Source: Deinococcus seoulensis (GTDB lineage Bacteria; Deinococcota; Deinococci; Deinococcales; Deinococcaceae). From it: DNA of 50,267 nt. Below are positions 1 to 8,701 of this stretch, piece by piece. The notes below the pieces were generated by a model, which searched no databases, was not told the DNA's origin, and saw only the letters and a list, made by a program, of their open reading frames with translations. The translations under genes were made by a program, and so were the position numbers. Within the stretch, counting starts at the first letter, position 1; every line of letters starts with the position of its first letter. The stretch is taken from the NCBI RefSeq assembly GCF_014648115.1, contig NZ_BMQM01000026.1:1-50267 (forward strand), read 5' to 3'.

Positions 1-103
1 TTCGCTGTTGGAGCCAATGTTGAACCTACTTCTGACCTCAGCTCCCCGGAATCCAGGATGAGCCTTTTGTTTTTGATCGTGGCACGGTTGTAGCCTGTGG
101 GGC

Positions 104-973
104 ATGACCTCCCACCCACTGAAGGCCGTCGCGTGGCTACTGGACCACGCGCAGGACGCAGACTCACAGGGCAACGTGCGCGTGCTGGACTGCCGGTACG
201 CCCTGAGCGACCCACTGGTGGGCCGCATCGAGTTTCTGGCGGGGCACGTTCCGGGTGCCGTGTACGCGGACCTGGAAACGGACCTGAGCGGCCCCGTGCA
301 GCCCGGCGGCGCGGGCGGCCGCCACCCGCTGCCGGACCCCGACGTGCTGGCCGGGTGGCTGGGCGGCGTGGGCATCGGGAACGACAGCGTGGTCGTGTGC
401 TACGACGACCCCAGTACCGGGCAGGGCTTCTACGCGGCGCGGGCGTGGTGGCTGCTGCGCTGGCTGGGGCACGCGCAGGTGTTCGTGCTGGACGGCGGCT
501 GGCCTGCGTGGCAGGCGGCGGGCGGCGCGGTCAGTACCGACGACGCTGCCCACGCACCCACGACCTTCACGCCGCGCGTGCAGACCGACATGGTCGCCAC
601 CGCGCAGGACGTGCAGGCCCGCGCGCCGGGCACGGTGCTGATCGATTCGCGCGCCCCGGCCCGCTACCGGGGCGAGATGGAACCCATCGACCGGAAGGCC
701 GGGCACATCCCCGGCGCCGTGAACCGCGACTGGAGCGGCGTGCTGGACGGCGCGGGCCACTGGCGCAGCCCCGAGGTGCTGGGCGTGCACCTGAACGCCG
801 GGAACGCCCCCAGCATCACGTACTGCGGCAGCGGCGTGAGTGCCACACCGAACCTGCTGGCCCGCGAACTGGCGGGCGTGCCGCTCGGCCCGGACAACCG
901 CCTGTACGCCGGATCGTGGAGCGACTGGATCAGCGACCCGACGCGCCCGGTGGCCGTGGGCGCGGAGGACTGA
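104..973 (+). CDS. Two-domain sulfurtransferase (rhodanese family)
   Basis: A 289-aa protein of the usual size for tandem-rhodanese thiosulfate or 3-mercaptopyruvate sulfurtransferases, which move sulfur to an acceptor through a persulfide on an active-site Cys. The C-terminal domain has the loop CGSGVSAT with the catalytic Cys near residue 241. The equivalent N-terminal loop (DDPSTGQGF) has no Cys, as expected for the inactive first domain. No signal peptide is seen, so it is probably cytoplasmic. The ATG lies 7 nt after a TAGCCT -10 box (91-96), which suggests a leaderless transcript. The next gene is convergent. The family is clear; the sulfur donor cannot be decided from sequence alone. 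Confidence 0.88.
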   Translation: MTSHPLKAVAWLLDHAQDADSQGNVRVLDCRYALSDPLVGRIEFLAGHVPGAVYADLETDLSGPVQPGGAGGRHPLPDPDVLAGWLGGVGIGNDSVVVCYDDPSTGQGFYAARAWWLLRWLGHAQVFVLDGGWPAWQAAGGAVSTDDAAHAPTTFTPRVQTDMVATAQDVQARAPGTVLIDSRAPARYRGEMEPIDRKAGHIPGAVNRDWSGVLDGAGHWRSPEVLGVHLNAGNAPSITYCGSGVSATPNLLARELAGVPLGPDNRLYAGSWSDWISDPTRPVAVGAED

Positions 974-1000
974 ACGGCGACCAGACCTGGGCCAGGGTGG

Positions 1001-2221
1001 TCATTCCCCCTGTGCCGGGCGGTCGTCTGCCGTGACCGGGACGGTGCCGTCCGTCCATTCGAGCGTGAGGGTGTCCCCGGCGCGGACCTGCGCGGCGCGG
1101 GTGACGGGCTGCCCGTCCGCGCCGCGCACGAGGGCGTACCCGCGTGCCAGGGTGCGCTGCGGGGTCAGGCCCAGCGCCTGACGCATCAGGGCGTCCACGT
1201 CCTGCGCGGCGCGGTCCACGTGCCGGGTGGCGGCGGTCCGGGCGCGGTCCAGTGCCCACTGCGCGCCCGCGTCGGCGTCCACGAGAATCTGCGCGGCGTG
1301 CGCGCGGATGGTGCGGGTGTCCTCCTGCGCCTGCGCGGCGGCCCCCGCGACCGTGTGGACGATCAGGGCGGCGGCCTTGCTGGGCGTGTCGGTGCGGGTG
1401 TGCGCGACCTCGTCGGGCAGGGTGTCGTCGCGCGCGTGCCCGAGGCCCGTGATGACCGGCGCGGGAAAGGTCGCCAGGGCGCGCGCGAACGGCAGGTCGT
1501 TCAGCCACGCGAGGTCCGTGACGGCCCCGCCACCCCGGATGACGATCAGGGCGTCCAGCGGCTCCTGCGCGTGCAGGTCGGCGGCCGCCTGCACGGCGCG
1601 CAGCAGGCTCGGGGCGGCGTCGCGGCCCTGGAAGGTCGCCTCCAGGTAGACGGGGCGCAGCACCCCGGCGCTCTGGAGCGGGTCGATCTCGCGCCGGAAG
1701 TCACCCAGGCCCGCCGCGCCGGCCGGGGCGATCACGGCGAAACGGTCGAAGTCGGTGGGCGCGGCGTGCAGGCGGTTCAGGCCGTACACGCCCTCGCGCA
1801 CCAGCGTTTCGCGCAGGGCGTCCAGGCGCAGCGCGGCGTCTCCTAGCGTGAATTCCGGCGCGATGTCCAGCACGTTCAGCGAGAATCCGTACTGCCCGTG
1901 GAAGGTCGCCTCGCAGAACAGCAGGACCTTCAGGCCCGCCGTGAGGGTCCCGCCCGTCGCGCGGCGGAACTTGCCTTCCAGACTGAAGCGTTCCCGCGCC
2001 CAGACGGTCGCGCGGCACTTGGCGACCTCGCCGTCCTCGCCCGCCTGCACGAGATCCAGGTACAGGTGGCGGCGGTCCGTGACGCTGGCCACCTCGGCCC
2101 GCACCCACACCGCGCCGGGCACGCCGCGCGCGATGACCTGCCCCACGTACGCCAGCAACTCCGACAGTTCCAGGAACTGCTCGGGCGGCCGGGCCGGTTC
2201 AGTTTTTTTCCTGCGTGTCAC
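1001..2221 (-). CDS. xseA: Exodeoxyribonuclease VII large subunit
   Basis: A 406-aa protein matching XseA, the catalytic subunit of the single-strand exonuclease active in mismatch repair and recombination. The N-terminal third (about residues 12-110) is the OB-fold DNA-binding part. The core has the family landmarks [16 protein letters not shown] and the stretch [19 protein letters not shown] followed by TPSKAAAL. It is shorter than the E. coli enzyme (456 aa), mainly in the C-terminal helices. The chosen start is GTG at 2221, whose GTGA overlaps the stop of fluC, indicating translational coupling. The reading frame stays open further upstream, but that part overlies fluC in another frame. 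No xseB small subunit is visible in the window. Confidence 0.9.
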   Translation of the reverse strand: MTRRKKTEPARPPEQFLELSELLAYVGQVIARGVPGAVWVRAEVASVTDRRHLYLDLVQAGEDGEVAKCRATVWARERFSLEGKFRRATGGTLTAGLKVLLFCEATFHGQYGFSLNVLDIAPEFTLGDAALRLDALRETLVREGVYGLNRLHAAPTDFDRFAVIAPAGAAGLGDFRREIDPLQSAGVLRPVYLEATFQGRDAAPSLLRAVQAAADLHAQEPLDALIVIRGGGAVTDLAWLNDLPFARALATFPAPVITGLGHARDDTLPDEVAHTRTDTPSKAAALIVHTVAGAAAQAQEDTRTIRAHAAQILVDADAGAQWALDRARTAATRHVDRAAQDVDALMRQALGLTPQRTLARGYALVRGADGQPVTRAAQVRAGDTLTLEWTDGTVPVTADDRPAQGE

Positions 2222-2592
2222 AGGCGCCCTCCCAGCACGCGGCCCGCGACGGCCGCCAGCAGGCCCAGCGTCACGCTGAGCAGCGCGTAGGCCAGCGCCG
2301 CCGCGCCCTGCCCACGCGCCAGCAGGGTGTCGAGGTCCACGCTGAAGGTGGAGAAGGTCGTGAACGCGCCCAGCAGCCCGGTCCCGAACGCCAGTCGCGC
2401 CGCGTCCGGCCAGATGCCCCGGCCCACCAGGGTCAGGGTCAGGCCCAGCAGGAACGAACCCAGCACGTTGATCAGCAGCACCGTCACGGGCAGCCCGCCC
2501 CGGTTCAGCAGCGGCCCCAGCGCCAGGCCCGCGCCGTACCGCGCGGCCGCGCCCAGCGCTCCACCGGCCATCACCCACACCCACGCACTCAT
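2218..2592 (-). CDS. fluC: Fluoride ion exporter FluC/CrcB
   Basis: A 124-aa, four-helix membrane protein of the CrcB/Fluc family, dual-topology dimeric channels that export fluoride. The family signatures are [10 protein letters not shown] at the N terminus, [10 protein letters not shown] in helix 2 and [15 protein letters not shown], which carries the conserved pore-lining Phe/Thr/Ser residues. The ATG at 2592 gives the usual N terminus (MSAWVWVM); a GTG at 2610 is possible but less likely. The stop overlaps the xseA start by 4 nt, so the two are probably cotranscribed. I looked for a fluoride riboswitch upstream and saw no room for one before the divergent corA gene. Confidence 0.9.
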   Translation of the reverse strand: MSAWVWVMAGGALGAAARYGAGLALGPLLNRGGLPVTVLLINVLGSFLLGLTLTLVGRGIWPDAARLAFGTGLLGAFTTFSTFSVDLDTLLARGQGAAALAYALLSVTLGLLAAVAGRVLGGRL

Positions 2593-2670
2593 GCCCGCAG
2601 CCCCATTCACGCAGCATAGAGCAGCGGGTCACGCCGCTCCCGGCGCGCCGCGTCTGCCATGCTGGGCGGC

Positions 2671-3588
2671 ATGATTCGCGTCAAACAGCTGGGCAGCGGC
2701 GAGGACCAGCCCTGGAACGGGCAGACCGGCGGCGTCTGGGTGGACGTTCAGAACCTCACGCCCGACGAACTCGCCAGCCTCCAGGCGGCGTTCAGCCTCA
2801 ACCCCCTGGCCCTGGAGGACGCGCTGGAGCAGGGCCACTGGAGCCGCGCCGAGGTGTACCCGGAGCACTCGTTCATCACGGTGCGGTCCTTCGCGCGGCC
2901 CGAACAGGCCGACGAGTTCACGGAACGCCTGAGCATCTTCACGTTCCCGGACGGGGTGCTGACCGTCAGCAGCGGCGGCACGCGCGCCCTGAACGCCGTG
3001 TGGCCCCTGACCGGCCGCGACAGCGTGAACAACCCGCAGGAGGTCACGTACGAACTGCTCGACCACACCGCCGACACCTTCTTCGCGGCGGCCGACGCCC
3101 TGGAAGAACAGGCGGACGACCTGGAGGAACGCGTGTTCCAGAACCGGCGGCAGAACCCGGTGCCGGACGTGTTCGAACTCAAGCACCGCATCGGGCAGGC
3201 CCGCCGCCTCGCCACGGACGCCCGCGAGGCGACCGCCCTGATGGGCCGCCACGCCAACTGCACGCCCGCCGACCTGGTCCGCTACCGCGACGTGCAGGAC
3301 TCGTTTACGCGCGCCGCTGGCCGCCTCGACGGACTGCGGGACCTGCTGACCAGCCTGCTGGACCTGCACCTGAACCTCCAGAGCCAGCGCATGAACGAGG
3401 TCATGCGGACCCTGACAGCCGTCAGCGTGATCTTCCTGCCGCTGACGTTCCTGGCGGGCGTGTGGGGCATGAACTTCGAATTCATGCCGGAACTGAAAAG
3501 CCCCTACGGGTATGCGCTGGCCTGGGCGAGCTTCCTGCTGATCGGCGGCCTGCTCGCGGCTTACTTCAAACGGCGCGGCTGGTGGTGA
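2671..3588 (+). CDS. corA: CorA-family divalent cation transporter
   Basis: A 305-aa protein with a large cytoplasmic N-terminal domain, a long helical stalk (about residues 130-245) and two C-terminal transmembrane helices. The first helix ends in the hallmark GMN motif (residues 266-268), which forms the selectivity filter of CorA Mg2+/Co2+/Ni2+ channels. The protein ends with a short basic tail (FKRRGWW), as in CorA. The ATG at 2671 lies 7 nt after a CATGCT -10-like box; an in-frame ATG at 2659 would place the start inside that promoter. Divergent from fluC. The exact cation cannot be told from sequence. Confidence 0.9.
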   Translation: MIRVKQLGSGEDQPWNGQTGGVWVDVQNLTPDELASLQAAFSLNPLALEDALEQGHWSRAEVYPEHSFITVRSFARPEQADEFTERLSIFTFPDGVLTVSSGGTRALNAVWPLTGRDSVNNPQEVTYELLDHTADTFFAAADALEEQADDLEERVFQNRRQNPVPDVFELKHRIGQARRLATDAREATALMGRHANCTPADLVRYRDVQDSFTRAAGRLDGLRDLLTSLLDLHLNLQSQRMNEVMRTLTAVSVIFLPLTFLAGVWGMNFEFMPELKSPYGYALAWASFLLIGGLLAAYFKRRGWW

Positions 3589-3596
3589 GGCGGATG

Positions 3597-3640
3597 ATGG
3601 TTGATGGCGGATGGCGGATGGCGGATGGCAGCGTGTGCGC
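3597..3640 (+). repeat. Short tandem heptad repeat (ATGGCGG-like)
   Basis: Immediately after corA there is a run built from 7-bp units (ATGGTTG, then ATGGCGG repeated three times). It lies in the 93-bp convergent gap before the kinase-phosphatase gene. Related GTTGATGG words occur between pta and the fatty acid synthase gene near 30.6 kb. No coding potential is seen. Confidence 0.6.
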
Positions 3641-3681
3641 GGTGCCTCTGGCGCCGTCAAGGGCTACCCACTGCCTGCTGC

Positions 3682-4923
3682 CTACACCCCACTTCCCCCT
3701 TCCGGGACGGGCAGGGGGCGGGGTGGGGGGGCGTACACGGCGCGGGCGGGCACGCTGAGGGTGGTGCGTTCCGGGTAGCGCAGGGCGCTCAGGTGACCGC
3801 CGAAGGCGCAGCCGGTGTCCACGTTCACGGTGTTGCCCTTCCAGCGGGGCGCGGCGTGCGGGGTGTGGCCGTACACGACCAGCGCCGCGCCGTGGTAATC
3901 GGCGGCCCAGTCCCGGCGGATCGGGAGGCCCAGTTCGTCCCGCTGGCCGTTCACGTCGCCGTACAGCGCGAAGCTGCGCACGCGTCCGCCGCCGCGCCCG
4001 TGGTAGTGGGCGGGCAGCCCGGCGTGCGCGACGATCAGCGCGCCGCCGTCCAGGACCAGTTGCGTGGGCAGTCCCTCGATGAAGGAGCGGACCTGCGCCT
4101 GTACGTCCGGACCTGCCTGTTCCAGTTGCGCCAGGGTGACATCCAGGCCGTGCATGGCTTTCACGGCCTTCCCGGCCAGCGCGCGGCAGAGTTTCTCGTC
4201 GTGGTTGCCGGGCACGCACAGCGCCGCGCCGTCCGCGACCATGCCCATGACGAGCTTCAGGACGCCCGGACTGTCCGGTCCGCGGTCCACGAGGTCCCCC
4301 ACGAACACCGCCGTGCGCCCCTGCGGGTGCCGCGCGCCGTCGCCGCTCAGGTCATACCCCAGGTTGCGCAGCAGGTCGCGCAGTTCCGGCAGGCAGCCGT
4401 GCACGTCGCCGATCACGTCGAACGGGCCGGTCAGGTCGCGGCGGTCCCCGCGCAGGAGCGTGCGCCGCAGCGGCAGCGTGCGCGCCTGATCGTCACTGAA
4501 CAGCACCTGCTCGTTCCGGAAGCCCTCGGCGTGCAGGCCCCGGCGGGTGCGGCGCAACTCGGCCACCTGCGCCGCCACCACGTCCGCCGGGGCGGCAGTG
4601 CGGGCCTCCAGCACGGCGCGCGGCAGGTCCAGCACCACCGGCACGGGCTTCACGTCGTGCGCGCGGGCCAGCGCCGTGACCGGCACGCGGTCCACCGGGC
4701 GCACGAACAGGCCATCCAGCACCGCCAGCCGTCCCGCCGCCAGCCTCTCCCCCGCGGCCGCGAGCAGTGACGGCACGTCCGGGTAGTCCGATTGCGCGAA
4801 CACCTCCTCCGGCGCGAAGTGCCGCGCGGCGAGGGTACTTTTGCCCGCGCCGTGCGCGCCGATCAGCACGACCAGGGACAGGGCGGGAACCGTCAGTTCG
4901 GTCAGGGCGGGCTCGGCGGACAC
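3682..4923 (-). CDS. Pnkp-like polynucleotide kinase-phosphatase (no ligase domain)
   Basis: A 413-aa two-domain protein. Residues 1-150 are a P-loop kinase (GAHGAGKS, residues 22-29) like the 5'-OH polynucleotide kinase module of bacterial Pnkp. Residues 165-405 are a calcineurin-like phosphoesterase with GDVHG (Asp173, His175), GDLVDRGP, GNHDEKL, AHAG, YGHTP and a final NVDTGCAFGG block, the pattern of the Pnkp 2',3'-phosphatase. Clostridial-type Pnkp is about 870 aa with a C-terminal ligase; here the ligase is absent. It probably heals broken RNA ends (5'-OH phosphorylation, 2',3'-cyclic phosphate removal). The start is GTG. Two RlaP-type nucleotidyltransferase genes precede it on the same strand, which supports an RNA-repair role. 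Substrate preference is inferred. Confidence 0.82.
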   Translation of the reverse strand: MSAEPALTELTVPALSLVVLIGAHGAGKSTLAARHFAPEEVFAQSDYPDVPSLLAAAGERLAAGRLAVLDGLFVRPVDRVPVTALARAHDVKPVPVVLDLPRAVLEARTAAPADVVAAQVAELRRTRRGLHAEGFRNEQVLFSDDQARTLPLRRTLLRGDRRDLTGPFDVIGDVHGCLPELRDLLRNLGYDLSGDGARHPQGRTAVFVGDLVDRGPDSPGVLKLVMGMVADGAALCVPGNHDEKLCRALAGKAVKAMHGLDVTLAQLEQAGPDVQAQVRSFIEGLPTQLVLDGGALIVAHAGLPAHYHGRGGGRVRSFALYGDVNGQRDELGLPIRRDWAADYHGAALVVYGHTPHAAPRWKGNTVNVDTGCAFGGHLSALRYPERTTLSVPARAVYAPPPRPLPVPEGGSGV

Positions 4924-4956
4924 GCCCCGTATCCTCGCACACGCCGTGCCGGAACG

Positions 4957-5727
4957 TCAGACAGGGCTGCCCAGCCGCGCCCGCACCACCAGATCGCTCA
5001 TGGCGCGGCGCACGCCCTCCGACACGGCGCCGGGCAGGTGGGTCGTGCTGCGCGCGGCTTCCAGTGCCTGCACCAGCCGCGCGTGCTCGGCGCGGTACAC
5101 GTCCAGCGGTTCCGGCAGGGGTTCGGCCTCGCGCCCGCCGCGTTTCAGGGCGATCAGGTCGGTCAGGAAGGGCAGGCGCGCGTCGGCGTTCAGCACCTCC
5201 AGGTTCGCCTCGATCACGCCCGCGCGCATCAGGTGCAACCCCGTCAGGACCGTGCGGAAGGCGTACAGCAGCGGCTTCACGCGCGGCACGGGTTCCTTTG
5301 CCAGCAGTTGCCACTGGTTCGCCGTGAACCCCAGGTAGTGGTGCGCGTGCCAGCGCGTCAGCACGCCGGGGGCCAGCGCGATCAGTTCCGCGTGCAGCGG
5401 CGTCGTGTGCACCACCAGCGGCGACAGCAGCTGCTCCAGCACGTACCCGTTACGGGTCAGCAGCAGCCGCGCGAACTTCCGGACGTCATGCGACACCAGA
5501 TCGAGTTCCACCACCCCGTCGTCCCGCTCCAGCGAGTACGTCTCTGGCGCGTCCTCCAGACCCAGCACCTGCCGCAGCGGCAGTACGTGCACGCCCCGCA
5601 GGTCCCAGTCGCTGTCCGGACTGGGAAAGCCGTACAGGTGCGCCCCACTGACCGTGGCGAACATCAGCGGGAAGGGATGCGCGTGAACGGCGGCAGGCAG
5701 TTGCGGCGGGAAGGTCACGGTGTCCAT
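4957..5727 (-). CDS. RlaP-type nucleotidyltransferase (first copy)
   Basis: A 256-aa member of the predicted nucleotidyltransferase family that I recall as PF10127/RlaP (DNA polymerase beta fold, linked to RNA repair). The active-site block is SGAHLYGF followed by SDWDLRG, with metal-binding Asp40 and Asp42. A helical C-terminal half contains the NGYVLEQLLSP and VKPLLYAFRT segments typical of the family. It ends 33 bp before the kinase-phosphatase and lies 128 bp after a second family member, so the three genes probably form one operon. The expected activity is untemplated nucleotide addition to a nucleic acid end; this is inferred from family and context. Confidence 0.75.
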   Translation of the reverse strand: MDTVTFPPQLPAAVHAHPFPLMFATVSGAHLYGFPSPDSDWDLRGVHVLPLRQVLGLEDAPETYSLERDDGVVELDLVSHDVRKFARLLLTRNGYVLEQLLSPLVVHTTPLHAELIALAPGVLTRWHAHHYLGFTANQWQLLAKEPVPRVKPLLYAFRTVLTGLHLMRAGVIEANLEVLNADARLPFLTDLIALKRGGREAEPLPEPLDVYRAEHARLVQALEAARSTTHLPGAVSEGVRRAMSDLVVRARLGSPV

Positions 5728-5855
5728 GCTTCACTGTCCCGCACGCGCGGGCGGCGCGGCATCCGCCATCTGCGAGCGGGGGCGTAGGCCTCCTGGCCCA
5801 GGTGTGCCAGGGTGTGCCACCCGTCCTGCGCTGCCAGCCCTGCACTACCAGTCCT

Positions 5856-6749
5856 TCACGACCACTCCAGCGCCGCGCGCCGCGCCCCGATCAGCCAGTC
5901 CTGCGCGGCGTCATGGTCGGGACGTTCGGGTAGATCCGTTTCCGCGAAGGCCCGCTCGAAGTCGCGGTGCAGTTCCTCCCGCCAAGCCCCGGCAGCCTCC
6001 CAGGTCAGGTGCCCGCTTTTCACGGCCAGCAGCTCCTCGCGGTGCGGGCCGACGTCCACCATGACCTCGCCGGTCCGCAGGGCGTGCGCGCCGCTGATCA
6101 GCAGGCGCAGCAGGTGCATGGCATGCTTGGGGCGCACCTCGCCGTGCCGCTCGCGGTCTGCCTGGAGGCGGCGGAACTGCGCGCGGACGTACTCGCTGTA
6201 CGTGACGTACATCAGGCGACTCAGGAACGCGCCCCGGATGTCCAGCAGCGCCCGCGCGACCGGCGTGACCTGCACCGGCATGGGTGAGAACAGCACCTCC
6301 AGCACGTTCGGGTTGGCTTTCAGGGCCAGCCGCACGAACTTGCGGGCCTCCCAGTACACCTCCTCGGTGCCCGGCCCCGGCCCGGCCGGCGCGGCGAACT
6401 CCAGCTGCTCGGGCGGGTCGCTCAGGCCCCAGGTCAGGTGGGCGGGCGGCAGGTAGAAGCCGCGCAGGTCCGTGTCGCTGGCGCTGGTGTCCAGCCCGAA
6501 AGCGCGGCTGCCCATCACGCAGGCGTACTGCACGAACGGCCGCAGGTCCCCGCGCACGGGGGGCAGGGCCTCCAGGGCGGCGCGCTCGACCTTCAGGTGC
6601 ACGCGGTTCACGGCCCGCACCCCCGCCCCGAACTGCACGTCGTACACGCTGCCGCTTCCCGAGGTGATCACGCCCGCCGCGCCCGGCGGCAGGTCACCCT
6701 GCGCGGCATGCAGGGTCACGCGGGTGCCGGGCGGCAGGTCACGGGTCAT
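5856..6749 (-). CDS. RlaP-type nucleotidyltransferase (second copy, extra N-terminal domain)
   Basis: A 297-aa paralogue of the downstream gene. The catalytic block is GSRAFG (from Gly80) and SDTDLRG, with Asp92 and Asp94, followed by [11 protein letters not shown] and the helical [10 protein letters not shown] region. Unlike its neighbour it has about 65 extra N-terminal residues rich in Gly, Val and Pro that look like a small beta-barrel (KOW/SH3-like) and might bind nucleic acid; that is my reading of the pattern only. A TAGCGT -10 box lies 6 nt before the ATG, so transcription is probably leaderless. It is the first gene of the putative RNA-repair operon. A copy of the intergenic promoter-terminator repeat lies just upstream. 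Confidence 0.75.
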   Translation of the reverse strand: MTRDLPPGTRVTLHAAQGDLPPGAAGVITSGSGSVYDVQFGAGVRAVNRVHLKVERAALEALPPVRGDLRPFVQYACVMGSRAFGLDTSASDTDLRGFYLPPAHLTWGLSDPPEQLEFAAPAGPGPGTEEVYWEARKFVRLALKANPNVLEVLFSPMPVQVTPVARALLDIRGAFLSRLMYVTYSEYVRAQFRRLQADRERHGEVRPKHAMHLLRLLISGAHALRTGEVMVDVGPHREELLAVKSGHLTWEAAGAWREELHRDFERAFAETDLPERPDHDAAQDWLIGARRAALEWS

Positions 6750-6819
6750 GCGGATACGCTAGCGGGTCGTGGGTGGGCAGGGCATCCGCCATCCGGCGCA
6801 GGCGGCAGGTGGAGCAGGC

Positions 6820-6895
6820 AATAAAAAATCCGCCTCTGCGGGCGGTGATGTCAACAACTATAGCGCGGTATGCAGGGACGGTCAAGGGTATGCGG
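6820..6895 (-). repeat. Promoter-terminator intergenic repeat, copy 1
   Basis: Read on the minus strand: a GCATA word, then -35 TTGACC (6880-6885), a 17-bp spacer (6863-6879), -10 TATAGT (6857-6862), a short conserved leader, and a hairpin CCGCC/GGCGG (6830-6845) followed by a T-run. A transcript from this promoter would end after about 30 nt. GCATA words at 6889-6893 and 6869-6873 are exactly 20 bp apart and flank the -35. Further copies lie at 17534-17625 and 37081-37155. It lies between the divergent nucleotidyltransferase and phosphatase-superfamily genes. Confidence 0.8.
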
Positions 6896-6934
6896 CGGGT
6901 GTGGGGCGTATCCTCGCGGGGTGAGGGTGACCGG

Positions 6935-7789
6935 GTGAGGGGGATCGTGTGGCTGGCGCTGGACGGCGTGGGGCACCCGCAGGACGCGCCGCCGGGCAGC
7001 GTGTGGGAGCAGGACCTCCCGGCGCTGCGGCCGCTGGTGGATGCGGGCCTGTGCCTGGACGCGACGCTGGGCGTGCCGGGCCTGCCGCAGTCCGGGACGG
7101 GGCAGGCGTGCTGGTTGACCGGGACGGACGCCGTGGCGCTGATGGGCGAGCATTTCGGGCCGCAGCCGGGGCCGACGCTGCAACGCCTGCTGAACTCGCA
7201 GAGCCTGCCGGTGCGACTGGCGCGGGCGGGGGGCCGGGCGGCGCTGGCGAACCATTACGTTCCGGCGTACTTCGAGGCGGCGGCGGCGGGGGGCCGCAAC
7301 CGACTGGGGTGCTTTCCGTTCTCGTTCCGCGCGGCGGGCCTGCCCCTGAACCCGCCGGGCGTGCCGCTCGTGGGCGCGACGCTGGGCCTGGGGTACGCGC
7401 GCCCCTGGCCGCAGCAGGACGGGAATGCGGGGAACTGGGCGCGGCTGGGCGCGGCCCTGGCGGACGCGGCGGCCGGGCATGACCTGATCGCCGCGGACCT
7501 GTGGTTCGGGGACCTGCTGGGGCACGCGGGCGCGCAGCCGGTCCCGCCGGACGCGCTGATGGCGGGCCGCACGTACCTGCGCCGGGTGGACGCCCTGCTG
7601 GCCGGACTGCTGGACGCGGGCGCGCGGGTGGTGGTCAGCAGCGATCACGGGAACCTGGAGGACCTGGGTGTGAAGGGCCACACGCACGCGCGCGTGCCGT
7701 TCGCGGGGTCCGGCGTGAACCTGGGGGCGCCCGTGAACGTGGTGGAGGCCGGGCGGGTGCTGGCCGGGTGGTTCGGCCTGCCGGACTGA
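6935..7789 (+). CDS. Alkaline-phosphatase-superfamily metalloenzyme (PGM-like)
   Basis: A 284-aa protein of the metalloenzyme superfamily that includes cofactor-independent phosphoglycerate mutase and alkaline phosphatase. Visible metal-site elements are Asp10 in LALDGVG, the likely nucleophile Ser53 in LPQSGTGQ, and the C-terminal SSDHGN and HTHARVP motifs. It is much shorter than iPGM (about 510 aa) and lacks the inserted phosphotransferase domain, so it is more likely a phosphatase or phosphodiesterase of unknown substrate. The chosen start is GTG at 6935. A TATCCT -10 box (6909-6914) points to a transcript starting at GTG 6921, which would encode a five-codon leader ORF whose TGA overlaps the 6935 GTG. 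Confidence 0.72.
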   Translation: MRGIVWLALDGVGHPQDAPPGSVWEQDLPALRPLVDAGLCLDATLGVPGLPQSGTGQACWLTGTDAVALMGEHFGPQPGPTLQRLLNSQSLPVRLARAGGRAALANHYVPAYFEAAAAGGRNRLGCFPFSFRAAGLPLNPPGVPLVGATLGLGYARPWPQQDGNAGNWARLGAALADAAAGHDLIAADLWFGDLLGHAGAQPVPPDALMAGRTYLRRVDALLAGLLDAGARVVVSSDHGNLEDLGVKGHTHARVPFAGSGVNLGAPVNVVEAGRVLAGWFGLPD

Positions 7790-7916
7790 TACGGCTTTCG
7801 GATGGGCGGGGCCGGGCCGGGTTCCGAAAGGCGCGGCGGGAGGAGCGACGTGGTTTCCGCGCCTGCTGTCAGGGTTTTTTCAGATGCTGACGCAGGTCAC
7901 GTTTCTGACACGGAAG

Positions 7917-8085
7917 TTATCCACAGGCTTATCCACAACCCCTGTGGAAAGTCTGTGGATAACCGGCGACGGACTGCGTCACCCGATCCTCATTTTGTCT
8001 GTCTGACGCGCAGAATGCCGTGCTTCACAGCCGGAATCGACCATAGCCGCAAGTTATCCACAGGCTCTCGTTTCACTGTGGATAA
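7917..8085. other. Cluster of DnaA boxes
   Basis: The 303-bp gap between the phosphatase-superfamily gene and trpF holds five perfect 9-mers of the DnaA-box consensus TTATCCACA: forward at 7917-7925, 7929-7937 and 8054-8062; reverse at 7954-7962 and 8077-8085. A one-mismatch reverse box lies at 7943-7951. The first four are packed within 46 bp. No dnaA, dnaN or parAB lies in the window and no strongly AT-rich unwinding stretch is obvious, so this could be a DnaA-titrating locus (datA-like), a regulatory site or an origin. Sites are seen directly; function is inferred. Confidence 0.85.
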
Positions 8086-8092
8086 CTCTGGT

Positions 8093-8701
8093 TTATGAGG
8101 ACCGGGCGGCCCGCACGAACTCCCGCACCAGCGCCGGGTCCTTCACGCCAGGGCTGGCCTCCAGCCGACTGACCGCGTCCACCCCGGCCGGGCTGAGCGC
8201 CTGCATGGCCGCCGCCACGTTCGCCGGGCCGAGCCCACCCGCCAGCCACGCCCCACGCGGGAACACGTCCCGCAGCGCCGCCCAGTCCAGGGGCACGCCG
8301 CCACCCGGTTCCGGGGCGTCCAGCATCAGGGTCACGCCGGGCTCGTCCCTCCACATGCCGGCCTCGGCCGCCAGATCGGCGGGGCGCACGACACGCAGAA
8401 CGGGATAATACGCGGCAACCTGCCTCACGTAAAGACCCGGCAGCGGACCGTGCAACTGCACGGCACTGACACGCGCCGCCTCCGCCGTGCGCAGCACCTC
8501 GTCCAGCCCCTGCCCCAGAAAGACACCCACGCGCGCCACGACCGGCCCCACGTTCAGGCCCGCCTCGCGCGCCACCTGCGGGGTCACCAGCCGCTTACTG
8601 ACCGGCGCGAAGATGAACCCCAGCGCGTCCGCGCCCGCCTGCGCGCTCAGGACCGCGTCGTGCACGCTGGTCGTGCCGCACACCTTCACCCGCACGGTCA
8701 C
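8093..8701 (-). CDS. trpF: Phosphoribosylanthranilate isomerase
   Basis: A 202-aa TIM-barrel enzyme for the third step of tryptophan synthesis, the Amadori rearrangement of phosphoribosylanthranilate. The N terminus has the family start VKVCGTT with the catalytic Cys, followed by [10 protein letters not shown]. Later come [17 protein letters not shown] with the catalytic Asp, AGGLGPANV and the C-terminal GVDAVSRLE phosphate-binding segment. Length is normal. It overlaps the preceding small gene by 4 nt (ATGA). No other trp gene is nearby. The DnaA-box cluster begins right after its stop. Confidence 0.93.
   Translation of the reverse strand: MTVRVKVCGTTSVHDAVLSAQAGADALGFIFAPVSKRLVTPQVAREAGLNVGPVVARVGVFLGQGLDEVLRTAEAARVSAVQLHGPLPGLYVRQVAAYYPVLRVVRPADLAAEAGMWRDEPGVTLMLDAPEPGGGVPLDWAALRDVFPRGAWLAGGLGPANVAAAMQALSPAGVDAVSRLEASPGVKDPALVREFVRAARSS

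Noticed and set aside
2222..2632. N-terminal extension of XseA through the fluC region
   Set aside because: The open frame there is an Arg/Gly-rich shadow of fluC; the GTG at 2221 gives the normal XseA start and a coupled overlap.
2593..2670. Fluoride riboswitch before fluC
   Set aside because: The short divergent gap shows no recognisable crcB-motif pseudoknot.
3589..3681. Coding sequence between corA and the kinase-phosphatase
   Set aside because: Simple heptad repeats and no start signal or family.
7790..8092. Calling the DnaA-box cluster oriC outright
   Set aside because: dnaA, dnaN and a clear AT-rich unwinding element are absent from the window.
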